Origin: an uncultured Collinsella sp. | GTDB lineage: Bacteria > Actinomycetota > Coriobacteriia > Coriobacteriales > Coriobacteriaceae | Length of the DNA stretch: 41,036 nucleotides | Direction of reading: 5' to 3' | Assembly (NCBI GenBank): GCA_902497025.1 | Contig: CABVDJ010000018.1 | Location: forward strand, 1 to 41,036 | Shown here: piece after piece, positions 40,930-41,036 of the stretch | How the letters are laid out: each line of letters begins with the position of its first letter | Position numbering within the stretch: position 1 is the first letter of the stretch | Notes under the pieces: generated by a model | The model's database searches: none | What the model was told of the DNA's origin: nothing | The model's input: only the letters and a program-made list of their open reading frames with translations | Translations under genes and position numbers: made by a program

Positions 40930-41036
40930 ATGGGGGCGACTGCACTGGAACCTGAGATTCGCTTCGCTGGATTCACTGACCCTTGGGAACAGCGTAAGTT
41001 TTCTGATCTGACCGACAGGGTTTCCATTCAGTCAAG
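40930..41036 (+). CDS. hsdS: Type I restriction specificity subunit, N-terminal start (partial)
   Basis: The window ends after 35 codons (ALEPEIRFAGFTDPWEQRKF...). This is the only hsdS copy with a genuine start, directly after hsdM, so it is the expressed gene. It contains WEQRK within IR-A copy 3. The 22-residue leader before WEQRK is the constant part onto which cassettes can be joined. Confidence 0.9.
   Translation, partial: MGATALEPEIRFAGFTDPWEQRKFSDLTDRVSIQS
40983..40998 (+). repeat. Shuffling repeat IR-A, copy 3 (expressed hsdS)
   Basis: TTGGGAACAGCGTAAG is identical to 16 bp of the other two copies, in the same codon frame. It is inverted relative to copy 2 and direct relative to copy 1. 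Confidence 0.85.

Noticed and set aside
1..41036. CRISPR array
   Set aside because: No regularly spaced short direct repeats were found; the repeats present are dispersed hairpins and hsdS recombination repeats.

Overview
The window looks like a chromosome segment from a high-G+C actinobacterium of the class Coriobacteriia, most likely Collinsella or a close relative. The grounds are the G+C-rich codon use, a histidine operon with a HisZ-HisG fusion and a short-form HisG, the actinobacterial order mazG - eno - divIC/ftsB - ppx, and the character of the accessory genes. This is an inference from gene content; no 16S gene is present.

Left part (1-10.6 kb): the tail of a SIS-domain sugar isomerase/deglycase and a FrlC-like epimerase are followed by an almost complete histidine operon on the + strand: hisZG (fused), hisD, hisC, hisB, hisH, hisA, hisF, hisI, a small unnamed gene, hisE. 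The missing histidinol-phosphatase step is probably supplied by a PHP-family gene (hisK-like) that converges on hisE from the other strand.

Middle (10.8-25.5 kb) is housekeeping: a NOS-stimulated-promoter family protein coupled to a fused CydDC-like ABC exporter (- strand); a lone LarC C-terminal domain, a YfcE-like phosphoesterase and MazG; enolase; a DivIC/FtsB-like division protein; Ppx/GppA; tRNA-Leu(TAA); a TPR-like membrane protein; an orphan GatB-type PTS IIB with a VOC protein; and an operon of a DUF4342 protein, an OmpR-type response regulator and a histidine kinase. Its intergenic gaps hold several families of large hairpin repeats, three of them with two copies here.

Right part (25.9-41 kb) is accessory DNA. 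It opens with an AbiE toxin-antitoxin pair whose toxin carries a single in-frame stop. Next comes a divergent protein resembling the C-terminal half of HsdM joined to one HsdS recognition domain. Then follows a + strand cluster of a CPYC-motif protein, a VirD4/TraG-like ATPase, a ClpP-like protease, an unknown protein and a multi-spanning membrane protein, and an IS21-type transposase relic.

The window ends in a type I restriction-modification locus built as a DNA shuffling system. A silent hsdS cassette on + and a second on - flank a tyrosine recombinase. A ribbon-helix-helix protein, a GIY-YIG/DUF4357 nuclease, a very long HsdM and the start of the expressed hsdS follow. An identical 19-bp repeat (16 bp of it also in the expressed gene) and a shared 31-bp repeat lie in inverted orientation and in the same reading frame. 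Their geometry predicts that the whole module from the RHH gene to the hsdS start can flip onto the - strand cassette. No hsdR, rRNA or CRISPR array is in the window.
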